A DNA stretch of 64,000 bases from SHZI01 sp964417725 (GTDB lineage: Bacteria; Pseudomonadota; Gammaproteobacteria; Steroidobacterales; GCA-2729495): assembly GCA_964417725.1 (NCBI GenBank), contig CAYQIV010000002.1, positions 88,803 through 152,802 on the forward strand, read 5' to 3'. Of this stretch, positions 17,290-25,510 are shown piece after piece. The translations under genes and the position numbers were made by a program. The notes beneath the pieces are model-generated. The model saw nothing but the letters and a program-made list of their open reading frames with translations. It made no database searches and was not told the origin of the DNA. Each line of letters begins with the position of its first letter. Within the stretch, counting starts at the first letter, position 1.

Positions 17290-17859
17290 TCAGCAGGCCC
17301 CCAGCGCGTCGGGGGCGTGGTCACCGGTCTGGCGGTACAGCACCGGATGGCCCGTGGGCTGGATGCGCAGCCATCGCCCGTTCCCGCGATGGCACAACCG
17401 GAGTCCGTCGACGTGAGGGCCGAGCCCGGCGATGTCTTCCGGAATGCCGCGCGGGTCGAAGGCAACATAGGCGAGGGCGTCGGCGGGCGAGGCATCGATG
17501 CGGATCCCGTTGGCCGCCGCGAGGCCGTCGCCGCGACGGATGAGCTCATCGGCGCCGCCGGCGTCGTAGTTGCCGTTACCGTCGGTGTCGACGAACACCA
17601 GCCAGCCATCGCCGAGACCTGCCCCGGCGGCACAGGCCGGCGCCTCGCCGGAAGCGGCGCAGAGCATGACGACCTGCCGTCGCTTGATTGCCTCGCTGCG
17701 CGCCAGGTGGATGCCGCCGATGATGTCGTTGACCGTGCCGCTCATGCGATGGCTGGCGATGAGGTCGAAGAATGCAGGCACGCCTGCGCCGAGGCCCACC
17801 GCAAGGACGACGAGGACGACGAGGATCTCGACGAGGCTGAAGCCTTCTTTTTGATGCAT
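17290..17859 (-). CDS. FimT/FimU-type (GspH family) minor pilin
   Basis: A 189-residue prepilin. The leader is short (MHQKEGFSLVEILVVLVVLAVG), followed by the GspH/FimT feature IIGGIHLARSEAIKRRQVVMLC and a C-terminal LYRQTGDHA segment. A GTG 9 bp upstream is an alternative start. GspH-type pilins sit at the pilus tip with PilVWX; this is the FimU or FimT position of the Pseudomonas operon. The upstream 110-bp gap carries a weak AT-rich -10-like element. Confidence 0.88.
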   Translation of the reverse strand: MHQKEGFSLVEILVVLVVLAVGLGAGVPAFFDLIASHRMSGTVNDIIGGIHLARSEAIKRRQVVMLCAASGEAPACAAGAGLGDGWLVFVDTDGNGNYDAGGADELIRRGDGLAAANGIRIDASPADALAYVAFDPRGIPEDIAGLGPHVDGLRLCHRGNGRWLRIQPTGHPVLYRQTGDHAPDALGAC

Positions 17860-17972
17860 TTTACCCACCGCGGCCCGGACTGCCCGGCGAGGCGGTCGGC
17901 GGGACCCGGCCGCCGGAATGGGGCATTCATGAGCCAGTCGGTGGACATATTACATGAATACCCGGTGGCCGA

Positions 17973-18491
17973 TCAGGGACAAGCGGCCGCTGCATCGGTC
18001 GCGCTGACCGGTGCCGTGCGGGGGCGCCCGGTGTAGCTCACGATGACTGCCCGCGCATGGCTCGGCCCCTGTTCACCGCACACCCGCAGCGTGCCGTTGA
18101 CTGCGCGCCGGCCGTGGGGGCGAAAGACAAATGCCGCCCGGTTGGCCGTGATCCGGCCGCGGAAGGCATCGCCGTGCTGCAGGATGGCGTCGCCCGGGCC
18201 GACGCGAGGGGGGTCGTCGCGATCGCGGTTGGCGAAGACGAGGTAGCCGTCCTGCCAGGCGCCGTCAGGCTGGCATTGCCCACCACCGCCGGACGGGCAG
18301 AGGACGATATCCACCCCCTGCTTGATGGCTTCGGTACGGGCCAGATGGATGGCGTGGACCAGGCCGTTGATGGCCTCGATGCGCCGGGCATCGGCCAGCA
18401 GGTGGCCCGGCAGCCCGCCGCCGCTGGCCGCGAGGATGCCGAGCAGCGCCAGTGTCGTCAGCTGTTCCGGAATATTCATGCAGCGCACCAT
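17973..18491 (-). CDS. GspH/FimT-like pseudopilin lacking a normal prepilin cleavage site
   Basis: A 172-residue protein. Its body, INGLVHAIHLARTEAIKQGVDIVLC and the later GYLVFANRD, clearly matches the GspH/FimT family. The N-terminus is odd: it reads NIPEQLTTLALLGILAAS, so the glycine-phenylalanine normally at the PilD cleavage site is gone, and the hydrophobic helix is short and broken by GGG and P. Start ATGs at 18491 or 18479 make no difference to this. It is first in the operon. It may be a decaying or repurposed duplicate of the next gene, or be unprocessed. Confidence 0.75.
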   Translation of the reverse strand: MVRCMNIPEQLTTLALLGILAASGGGLPGHLLADARRIEAINGLVHAIHLARTEAIKQGVDIVLCPSGGGGQCQPDGAWQDGYLVFANRDRDDPPRVGPGDAILQHGDAFRGRITANRAAFVFRPHGRRAVNGTLRVCGEQGPSHARAVIVSYTGRPRTAPVSATDAAAACP

Positions 18492-18597
18492 GGTCGCCTT
18501 GCCACGGCCACCATGATCGACTTTCGCAACCCGGGCGCGCCACAGCCGAAACCGGCCTCAATCGCCTGATTTGATTCTGGCCGTTTGTGGCGTTTCG

Positions 18598-18627
18598 TTT
18601 ACACGCCGTCTGCCGGACGGCTACAAT
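18598..18627 (+). promoter_or_regulatory. Promoter of irr-like regulator
   Basis: TTTACA (18598-18603) and TACAAT (18622-18627) are 18 bp apart. The predicted start lies about 30 bp before the GTG of the Fur-family gene. GAGGAG (18651-18656) is a strong ribosome binding site that supports that start. Confidence 0.65.
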
Positions 18628-18663
18628 CCGCCGCACATCCTGTCTGCGACGAGGAGCGAAATC

Positions 18664-19068
18664 GTGGGGATTCGCGACCGCGTGCTGGAACGCCTGCATG
18701 CACACGACATCAAGCCGACGCCGCAACGTGTGGAAGTCGCCACGCTGCTCTTCAGCAGGCCTTGCCACATGTCTGCCGACCAGATCCTGCAAAAGCTGCG
18801 GGCCGGGGGCAGTGGCATCTCCAAGGCGACCGTCTACAACACCCTGAACCTTTTCTCCCGCCACGGCATCCTGCGGGAGATCGCCGTTGATCCGGACCGG
18901 CTGGTGTACGACTCGACGACGGCGGTGCACCACCATTTCTACGATGAGAGCAACAACGAACTCTTCGACATCGATCCCAGCGAAGTCGAGTTGGCACGCC
19001 TGCCGCGGCTGCCGGAGGGGATGCACGCGGAAAGCGTCGAGGTGTTGATCCGCCTGCGCCGCGCCTGA
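18664..19068 (+). CDS. Irr-like Fur-family transcriptional regulator
   Basis: A 134-residue protein with a Fur winged-helix domain (LKxTPQR-like KPTPQRVEVATLLF and the recognition segment SKATVYNTLNLF). The dimerisation half has HHHFYDESNNELFDI and ends LPEGMHAESVEVLIRLRRA, very like the Irr branch (iron/heme-responsive), and it lacks the CxxC zinc site of Fur, Zur and PerR. I start at GTG 18664 because of GAGGAG 7 bp upstream and a promoter at 18598-18627. It is divergent from the pilin operon. Iron or heme response is inferred from the family, not shown here. Confidence 0.85.
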   Translation: MGIRDRVLERLHAHDIKPTPQRVEVATLLFSRPCHMSADQILQKLRAGGSGISKATVYNTLNLFSRHGILREIAVDPDRLVYDSTTAVHHHFYDESNNELFDIDPSEVELARLPRLPEGMHAESVEVLIRLRRA

Positions 19069-19121
19069 ACCGGGTTCGCGTGCCTGCGTTGTCGGGCGCG
19101 CCCCGCGCCGCTGATCCGGTT

Positions 19122-19127
19122 TATACT
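19122..19127 (+). promoter_or_regulatory. -10 element for tRNA-Thr
   Basis: TATACT lies 11 bp upstream of tRNA-Thr and is followed by a GC-only discriminator (GCGCGCCCG). Such discriminators are common at stringently controlled stable RNA promoters. No convincing -35 is visible at 16-18 bp. Confidence 0.4.
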
Positions 19128-19138
19128 GCGCGCCCGTC

Positions 19139-19214
19139 GCCGGGGTAGCTCAGCTGGCAGAGCAACGCATTCGTAATGCGTGGGTCGGAGGTTCGAATCC
19201 TCTCCCCGGCACCA
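19139..19214 (+). tRNA. tRNA-Thr (CGT anticodon)
   Basis: A full cloverleaf: the acceptor stem GCCGGGG pairs with CCCCGGC, the D-arm is AGCTCAGCTGGCAGAGC, the anticodon loop TTCGTAA gives CGT, and the T-arm contains GGTTCGAATCC. The terminal ACCA is encoded. Confidence 0.97.
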
Positions 19215-19219
19215 CCCCC

Positions 19220-19771
19220 TCAGCGCCTGAAACGCTCCAGCCAGTCCGGCATCGCGCGCTGTCGGCGCGGTGGGTCTTCGCAGCCGGCAGCCGGTGGCCG
19301 CAGATGGCGGGTCCCCGGGGCGCGCAGGTCGCGGCTCATCCCGACGCCGTCCTCGCGGCCGCTGTAGTAACGCGCCAGGCGGCCGGTTTCGCGATAGCCC
19401 ATGCGCCGGTAGAAAAGCAGCCCGACCGGGTTGCGGGCCCGTACTTCGAGTGTGATGGTAAAGACCCCGGCGGTGGTGGCCGTTGTCTCCAGCCAGTCGA
19501 TCATGCGCCGCCCGAGGCCCTGACGCTGGAACTCGTGGTCGACGGCCAGCAGGTTGAGGTGTGCCGATTCGTCGCCGACGTGCATCAAGGCGAAGCCGCA
19601 CAGCGCGACGCCGTGCCGGGAAGTGATGGCGATGGCGTTGGTGTCATGGAGGTGGCGGGCGACGCGCGCCGGCGTCCATGTCCACGGCAGCCCGGTCTCG
19701 ACCAGACGGCGCGACATCTCGGCAATGGCCTGCACGTCGGCAATGCCTGCCGGTTCGATGGCGATGGACAT
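19220..19771 (-). CDS. GNAT-family N-acetyltransferase, RimI-like
   Basis: A 183-residue product with acetyl-CoA binding motif A (LLAVDHEFQRQGLGRRMIDWL, where QRQGLG is the pyrophosphate loop) and the C-terminal motif B-like RARNPVGLLFYRRMGYRETG. These are the RimI-type features of N-terminal alpha-amino acetyltransferases. The roughly 30-residue C-terminal tail is arginine/proline-rich and unlike RimI, so the substrate is uncertain. It ends just downstream of tRNA-Thr and faces it. Confidence 0.8.
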   Translation of the reverse strand: MSIAIEPAGIADVQAIAEMSRRLVETGLPWTWTPARVARHLHDTNAIAITSRHGVALCGFALMHVGDESAHLNLLAVDHEFQRQGLGRRMIDWLETTATTAGVFTITLEVRARNPVGLLFYRRMGYRETGRLARYYSGREDGVGMSRDLRAPGTRHLRPPAAGCEDPPRRQRAMPDWLERFRR

Positions 19772-19867
19772 GGCGCTTCTCCGGCACCTTGGGTGGCGTC
19801 GATGGCAGGGTAACGCAATGCCCGCGGCCGTGGTGGGCGATTTTGCAGAACGTCGGCGCGGCCTGCT

Positions 19868-20524
19868 TCAGCGCTGCGGGCGGTTCGCGCAGTAGTTGAC
19901 GCCACCGCCATCCGTGGTGGTGCCGCCCGCTTCCCGGGTGAAGACCCGATAGGGCGTGTAGTCGTCGAGGATGCCGTATTCGCCGGTGTACTCGTAGCAG
20001 TAGAAATTCTCGAAGAGGAATATCCGCGGGGGGAAGTAAGTGAAGATCGCAAAGATGAGGGCCAGTGCGGCCATGGCGCCCGGCGCATGCCGTGCAAGTG
20101 TGGCGGCAAGGGGTGGGCGTGTCAGCAGGTAGCCGCTGCAGGCCTGTCCCGTGGCGATGCCGAAGACCATGATGAGCAACATGGTCGGCAGCGAGGCGCG
20201 CGAGCCGCTGCTTACCACCCAGCCCATGTAGCCGAAATAGGTGATCCAGATCAGGACCGGCGTGATGAAAAGGGCGGCTGCCTTGCCGGCCCAGTAGTTG
20301 CGGGCGACGTCACGGGTGTAGGTGTACTGCACGAGGGCGGCGAAAAGCCCTGGCCAGAAGTACATCTTGGTGTGTTCCCATGCGCTTTCATTGACGGCAG
20401 CGAAGACCGCCAGCGGCGGCCAGTAGTCGCTGAGCTCGAAGGCGAAGTGCAGTGCCGAACCGGCCACCGCCACCCACACCACGATGCCCGCTTCCCACAA
20501 GGCGATTTTCCAGCGTCCCGTCAT
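19868..20524 (-). CDS. Polytopic membrane protein, DUF6512-like
   Basis: 218 residues with about five or six hydrophobic segments. The stretch NESAWEHTKMYFWPGLFAAL after the second helix resembles the DUF6512 family of uncharacterised membrane proteins. An unusual C-terminal tail of about 50 polar residues with three cysteines (FYCYEYTGEY, NYCANRPQR) follows the last helix. No function can be given. It is 12 bp downstream of the HupE/UreJ-like gene, so they are probably co-transcribed. Confidence 0.65.
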   Translation of the reverse strand: MTGRWKIALWEAGIVVWVAVAGSALHFAFELSDYWPPLAVFAAVNESAWEHTKMYFWPGLFAALVQYTYTRDVARNYWAGKAAALFITPVLIWITYFGYMGWVVSSGSRASLPTMLLIMVFGIATGQACSGYLLTRPPLAATLARHAPGAMAALALIFAIFTYFPPRIFLFENFYCYEYTGEYGILDDYTPYRVFTREAGGTTTDGGGVNYCANRPQR

Positions 20525-20536
20525 GCCATCCCGCCG

Positions 20537-21139
20537 TCAGAAAATGCCGGCGAGAAACAGCCCGCCGGTGGCGGCGATCAGTGCCCCGGCACAGCGCAGC
20601 CAGAGACGGCCACGGACATAGTGGCGGGCGATGTCGCCGATCAGCACGCCGGCGACATGCAGCAGGGCGGTGCCGGTCATGAAACCGGCGGCATACCGCA
20701 GCGGTTTGGCAACCACCGGCATTTCCAGACCATGCGCGTAACCATGGAAGACGGCGAAGATACCGACCGCCGCCATGGCCAGGACCACCGGCAGGCGGCG
20801 TTCTGCCGCGATGGCCAGACCGAGCGCGAGCACCGAGAAGGCGATGCCGGCCTCGATCGCTCCCAGGCCGGCGTCGAAGGCCCCGAGCAGCCCGCCCAGG
20901 GCCATGACGCTGACAAAGGTGGCCGGCACGCGCCAGATTGCGGCCCCGCCGATCTGTGCGCTGACGATGCCGACGCTGACCATCGCCAGGAAATGATCCA
21001 CCCCGAGCACGGGGTGCGACAACCCGGCAATGAATGACCCGTAGGGCAGGCTTGCGCCTTCGTGACCAAACGCAATGCCGGGCAGCAGCAGTGCCGGCAA
21101 GCCGGCGCAGCGCAGCCGGTGCATCCGCTTGCGCTTCAT
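20537..21139 (-). CDS. HupE/UreJ-family membrane protein
   Basis: A 200-residue membrane protein with a signal-like first helix followed by FGHEGASLPYGSFIAGLSHP and GVDHFLAMVSVG, the His-rich motifs of HupE/UreJ, plus FHGYAHGLEMP in the fourth helix. HupE proteins take up nickel or cobalt for hydrogenase or urease. No such enzyme is encoded nearby, so the transported metal is unknown. The start ATG overlaps the stop of the upstream hydrolase (ATGA). Confidence 0.88.
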   Translation of the reverse strand: MKRKRMHRLRCAGLPALLLPGIAFGHEGASLPYGSFIAGLSHPVLGVDHFLAMVSVGIVSAQIGGAAIWRVPATFVSVMALGGLLGAFDAGLGAIEAGIAFSVLALGLAIAAERRLPVVLAMAAVGIFAVFHGYAHGLEMPVVAKPLRYAAGFMTGTALLHVAGVLIGDIARHYVRGRLWLRCAGALIAATGGLFLAGIF

Positions 21140-22194
21140 GCCGCCGGCTTCTGCAGGAAGGCACGGATCAGCCCGTCGACATGCCCGGGGCGATCGTAGA
21201 TGGCGGCATGCCCGGCGTCCTCGACCACGCAGGTCTCGACAGGCCCGCCCATCAGCCGGCGTGCGCGCGCGCAGATCGTGTCGGGGTCGTAGAGCACTTC
21301 GTGGCGGCCATAGACGACGAGCCCGGGCACGGCGAATCGGCGCAGCTCGGCCGCGGGTTCGGCAAGGAAAAAGCGCTTGAGCACGCGCAGGCCTCTGCCG
21401 AGGCGGATGCGCCGGGTCCGCTCGTCGTAGATGCCCAGCGACCGGTCGACGCGGTAGTGCCGGGTGCACAGCGCCATGGCCTTGGCGAGCTGACGGTCGA
21501 AGGTGCCGAAAGACTTGCCCGGCGACCGGGTCACCGTGGAGGACACGCGCTTTGCCGAGAGTTCGCTCTCCAGCACGTCGGTGCTGCGCAGGCCGGTCAT
21601 GACCCGCGACAGCCAGACGCGCACCGGCAGACGGGCGCGCATGATGCCGGTGCTGCCGAGCATGACGACCTTGCGAACCCGTCCGGGGGCGACGATGCCC
21701 ATTCGCATGGCAATCCAGCCGCCGACGCTGACGCCGGCAAAGTGTGCCCTGTCGATGCCGAGGTCGTCGAGCACGTCGACGAGCCAGTCGCAGCAGTCAT
21801 CGTTGAGGAACGAGGGCGGGCGTGGATCGCTGCGACCGGGCTGGCCGGGGATGTCGAGCGCGTAGACGCGGAAATCGCCGCTGAGGCTGACGATCTGGCG
21901 GCGCCAGAGGGCAGCGCAGCCGGCGATCCCGGGGATGAGGAACAGCGGTTCGGCATCCTCCGGCCCGGCGGCGATCATGTGGGTACGGCCGAAGCGCGTG
22001 TGAGCGTACAGCGATGACCACGGCACGGTGATTTCCTCGAGCACTGCGTCATACCAGTCCATGATCAGCCGGCGGCCTTCGGCGGACTTGTAGAACCCCA
22101 GTTCGGTGGTGTGGTCGGCGGGGCGGGCGTGCCCGGATGGATCGCGAGCGGTCAGCGATGGGCTGGAGGTGCTGGACTGTCTGTTGTTTTTCAT
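21136..22194 (-). CDS. Alpha/beta-fold hydrolase
   Basis: A 352-residue protein with an alpha/beta hydrolase core: the nucleophile elbow GVSVGGW near residue 170 and the catalytic-histidine region EDAGHAAIYDRP near the C-terminus. Before the core is FYKSAEGRRLIMDWYDAVLEEI, a feature of a clade of uncharacterised esterase-like hydrolases. No signal peptide is visible. A start further upstream is possible; I use ATG 22194 with AGGA nearby. It probably shares a transcript with the HupE/UreJ and DUF6512-like genes. Confidence 0.82.
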   Translation of the reverse strand: MKNNRQSSTSSPSLTARDPSGHARPADHTTELGFYKSAEGRRLIMDWYDAVLEEITVPWSSLYAHTRFGRTHMIAAGPEDAEPLFLIPGIAGCAALWRRQIVSLSGDFRVYALDIPGQPGRSDPRPPSFLNDDCCDWLVDVLDDLGIDRAHFAGVSVGGWIAMRMGIVAPGRVRKVVMLGSTGIMRARLPVRVWLSRVMTGLRSTDVLESELSAKRVSSTVTRSPGKSFGTFDRQLAKAMALCTRHYRVDRSLGIYDERTRRIRLGRGLRVLKRFFLAEPAAELRRFAVPGLVVYGRHEVLYDPDTICARARRLMGGPVETCVVEDAGHAAIYDRPGHVDGLIRAFLQKPAA

Positions 22195-22285
22195 GTGGCA
22201 GAGATCCTGAACGGGCAGGGTAAGCGCTGGAAAGCGCCGCAGCAATGCCGGTGTGGTTCAGTTCGCCGGGCCGGGCGGTCCGGAT

Positions 22286-24241
22286 TCAGCGGGCGCGGCG
22301 ACGGGGTGTGGGTGCCTTCTCTCCCGGCTGCCAGGCCGGAATCAGATGGTGTTTGCCGTTACCGATGAGGTCGCTGCGACCGAGACGGCGCAGCGCTTCG
22401 CGCAGCACGGGCCAGTTGGCCGGGTCGTGGTAGCGGAGGAAGGCCTTGTGCAACCGGCGCACCTTGATGCCCTTCGGGACGCTCACGTCGCCGCCATCGT
22501 GGGCCACCCGGCGCAGGGTGTTCTTCCCCGAGCGGTACATCGCCGTCGCCGTGGCCATCGGCGAGGGCAGGAAGGTCTGCACCTGGTCGACGCGCAGTTT
22601 CTGCTGCTTGAGCCACAGGGCGAGGTTGAGCATGTCCTCGTCGGTCGTGCCGGGATGGGCGGCGATGAAATAGGGAATCAGATACTGCTTCTTGCCGGCC
22701 TCCTTCGAGTACTGCTCGAAAAGCTCGCGGAACCGGTGGTAGGTGCCGATGCCGGGCTTCATCATCGCCGACAGGGGGCCGCGCTCGGTGTGCTCGGGGG
22801 CGATCTTGAGATAGCCGCCGGTGTGATGGCTGACCAGCTCGCGGATATATTCCGGCGAGCGCACGGCCAGGTCGTAGCGCACCCCCGACGCGATGAGGAC
22901 CTTGCGCACGCCGGGCAGCGCGCGCGCGCGGCGGTAGAGCCGGATCAGAGCCGAGTGGTCCGTGCCCATGTTGGAGCAGACGTCGGGATAAACGCAGGAC
23001 GGGCGCCGGCAGGCCGCCTCGATCTCGCGGCTCCGGCACGCCAGCCGGTACATGTTGGCCGTCGGCCCGCCAAGGTCGGAGATGACCCCGGTGAAGCCGG
23101 GTACGCGGTCGCGGATCGTCTCGATCTCGCGGATCACCGATTCCTCTGAACGGTTCTGGATGACCCGGCCTTCATGCTCGGTGATCGAGCAGAACGTGCA
23201 GCCGCCGAAGCAGCCGCGCTGGATGATCACCGAGTGACGGATCATCTCCCACGCCGGGATCTTCGCCGTGCCATAGGACGGGTGGGGCAGGCGCGTGTAG
23301 GGCAACTCGTAGACGCGGTCGAATTCGGGCGTGGTCAGCGGCAGCGGTGGCGGGTTGAGCCACAACTCGCGGTCACCGTGACGCTGGATCAGGGCCCGTG
23401 CATTGCCCGGATTGGTTTCGAGGTGCATGGTGCGCGAGGCCTGTGCGTAGCAGACCGGGTCGTCGCGCACGGCCTCGAAAGACGGCAAGCGGACCACCAC
23501 CCGGCCGTCGCCGATGGCGCGGGCCGCGGTGCCGACCTCGCTGGCATCGATTTCGTGCCAACCCTCGGGGATGTCGCGACGGGTGACTGCGGTGCCACGT
23601 ATGTCGTCGATGGCACGGATGGGGTCGCCATTCGCCAGGCGGTGCGCGATCTCGACGATCTGGCGCTCGCCGTTGCCGTAGACCAGCAGGTCGGCCTTGC
23701 TGTCGAAGAGGATCGAGCGGCGCATGCGGTCGGCCCAGTAATCGTAGTGGGCGATGCGCCGCAGGCTGGCCTCGATGCCGCCGATGACCAGCGGCACGCC
23801 GGCATGGGCCTGGCGCAGGCGCTGCGTATAGACGATCACCGAGTGATCGGGGCGCCGGCCGGCCTCGCCACCGGGGGTGTAGGCGTCCTCCGAGCGGATG
23901 CGCCGGTCGGCCGTGTAACGGTTGACCATCGAGTCCATGTTGCCGGCGGTGATGCCGAAGAACAGGCGCGGTGCGCCGAGCACGGTGAAAGCCTCGACAT
24001 CATGCCAGTCCGGCTGCGCGATGATGCCGACGCGGAAGCCCTGGGCCTCGAGGACCCGACCGATGACCGCCATGCCGAAGCTGGGGTGGTCGACATAAGC
24101 GTCGCCGGTGACGAGGATGATGTCGCACTCGTCCCAGCCCAGCGCATCCATCTCGGCGCGCGACATCGGCAGCACCGGCGCGGGCGTGAGGCGCGACGCC
24201 CAGTGGCGGCGCCACGAAAAGAGGTTTCGTGCGGTGTGCAT
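22286..24241 (-). CDS. YgiQ-family radical SAM protein
   Basis: A 651-residue protein. The N-terminal domain has DIILVTGDAYVDHPSFG and later GGIEASLRRIAHYDYW, both YgiQ hallmarks. The radical SAM core carries CFGGCTFC near residue 315 for the 4Fe-4S cluster. The C-terminal part has RKNTLRRV-like and LHKAFLRYHDPANW segments. The biochemical role of YgiQ is not firmly established. A GC-rich C-terminal end (TPRRRAR) closes the protein. Confidence 0.92.
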   Translation of the reverse strand: MHTARNLFSWRRHWASRLTPAPVLPMSRAEMDALGWDECDIILVTGDAYVDHPSFGMAVIGRVLEAQGFRVGIIAQPDWHDVEAFTVLGAPRLFFGITAGNMDSMVNRYTADRRIRSEDAYTPGGEAGRRPDHSVIVYTQRLRQAHAGVPLVIGGIEASLRRIAHYDYWADRMRRSILFDSKADLLVYGNGERQIVEIAHRLANGDPIRAIDDIRGTAVTRRDIPEGWHEIDASEVGTAARAIGDGRVVVRLPSFEAVRDDPVCYAQASRTMHLETNPGNARALIQRHGDRELWLNPPPLPLTTPEFDRVYELPYTRLPHPSYGTAKIPAWEMIRHSVIIQRGCFGGCTFCSITEHEGRVIQNRSEESVIREIETIRDRVPGFTGVISDLGGPTANMYRLACRSREIEAACRRPSCVYPDVCSNMGTDHSALIRLYRRARALPGVRKVLIASGVRYDLAVRSPEYIRELVSHHTGGYLKIAPEHTERGPLSAMMKPGIGTYHRFRELFEQYSKEAGKKQYLIPYFIAAHPGTTDEDMLNLALWLKQQKLRVDQVQTFLPSPMATATAMYRSGKNTLRRVAHDGGDVSVPKGIKVRRLHKAFLRYHDPANWPVLREALRRLGRSDLIGNGKHHLIPAWQPGEKAPTPRRRAR

Positions 24242-24268
24242 GAAGGACGATGGAGCAGTGGGATGCGG

Positions 24269-25297
24269 TCAGTTTGCCGGAGACGTCTCGTCGCCATTGT
24301 AAACGACCGGGCGGGCGGGCTGCGGTGCCGGCCGCCGCCCCTCGAGCTGGCGGCGGGTTTCGCTGTGGTGAGCGAGGCTGACCGGTACCTGCAGGCCGTT
24401 GGCCAGTGTCAGCGTCAGCTTTCGTCCGCGTCGCTGCCGCCCGCTCACGCATGCCCAGCGAATCCACCACGAACGGTGTGTCTGCCCGCCGTCGCAGCCG
24501 GACAGGTCGGCCACGGCATCACCGAAGCGGTAGCGGACCATCCGGCTACCCTCGTCCGACCAGACGCGGATGTAGTGTTCCTCCGCCTTGATGGCGTGGA
24601 TCGATGATGCCGACGCCAGGCTGCAGGCGGCGAGCAGCCGGGCCAGGCCCGCGTCAGGTGTAACGGCGGCGCCATTGGCGGCAAGCGCGTCGTCGCTGCC
24701 GCCATGTGTCATGACGGTGGACGCCGCCGTGCCGGGATCGGCCGCTGCGGGGCCGGAACCGCCGCAGTCTCGCCGACTGAACCAGCGCACGCCGAACAGG
24801 AACTGGTAGAGGTAGACCGCCGTGATCCACAGGGGCACGAACGGTGCCGAGTAACGCATGAGATGCAGCAGGTAGCCCATGCGCCACTCGAAAGGGGCCT
24901 TGGGCATGACCGTGGTGATCTGCGGAAAGAGGTTGACGAACAACGCGTAATGCCAGTGGTAGAAGAGCGTCATTGGCAGCCAGATCACCCAAAAGCCGAG
25001 CACCAGGACCAGCCAGCGGGGCATGCTGCGGGCCACGGGCATGCACTTGATGGCCTGACAACCCAGGCCATTGGCCCACCACGCCGCCGTGACCTGACTG
25101 CCGAGGTAGAGGAAGCCGGGCCCGAAATCCAGTGTTGATGCCGGTGGCAGCCCCAGTGCGGTCGCCCACAGGGCGAAGAAGAGCGGCAGGCCGACGAAAA
25201 ACAGCGGGTAGTCACGCATCGCCGGCTCCCGCGGGCCGTGCCCACCGCGGCGCACGTGGTCACCCGACATCGCCCCGCCGAGTGCCGATGAGGTCAT
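24269..25297 (-). CDS. Membrane-anchored LytTR DNA-binding regulator
   Basis: A 342-residue protein. About five hydrophobic segments occupy residues 25-190. After a low-complexity linker comes a C-terminal LytTR domain: SIHAIKAEEHYIRVWSDEGS, then HRSWWIRW, and finally LANGLQVPVSLAHH. LytTR domains bind DNA directly, so this looks like a one-component membrane sensor-regulator. Two starts have Shine-Dalgarno-like sites: 25297 and ATG 25219 (MRDYPLFF). It is divergent from the secreted FG-GAP gene, which could be a target; that is inference. Confidence 0.82.
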   Translation of the reverse strand: MTSSALGGAMSGDHVRRGGHGPREPAMRDYPLFFVGLPLFFALWATALGLPPASTLDFGPGFLYLGSQVTAAWWANGLGCQAIKCMPVARSMPRWLVLVLGFWVIWLPMTLFYHWHYALFVNLFPQITTVMPKAPFEWRMGYLLHLMRYSAPFVPLWITAVYLYQFLFGVRWFSRRDCGGSGPAAADPGTAASTVMTHGGSDDALAANGAAVTPDAGLARLLAACSLASASSIHAIKAEEHYIRVWSDEGSRMVRYRFGDAVADLSGCDGGQTHRSWWIRWACVSGRQRRGRKLTLTLANGLQVPVSLAHHSETRRQLEGRRPAPQPARPVVYNGDETSPAN

Positions 25298-25510
25298 TTC
25301 GTGCCACTCCGGCTGGCGTCAGTGCGCACTGGTGACATGGATGTCTCGCCCGGGACTTTTCCGTTGAGTGCCGGCCGGACTATTGGCATGTATGCCGGGC
25401 CGGGTCAAGCATGGCGGAAGTTTTCGTGGCCTTTTTACTTAATCCGGGACTTCGCCCACATGCAATGCAGAACACTTGATTTTTCCAGTCATTCCAAGGG
25501 GTAATCGACA

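Noticed and set aside
17941..17975. Promoter for the FimT gene (TAATAT on the minus strand at 17947-17952)
   Set aside because: The -10-like element is reasonable, but the matching -35 (TGATCG) is poor, so I did not list it as a feature.
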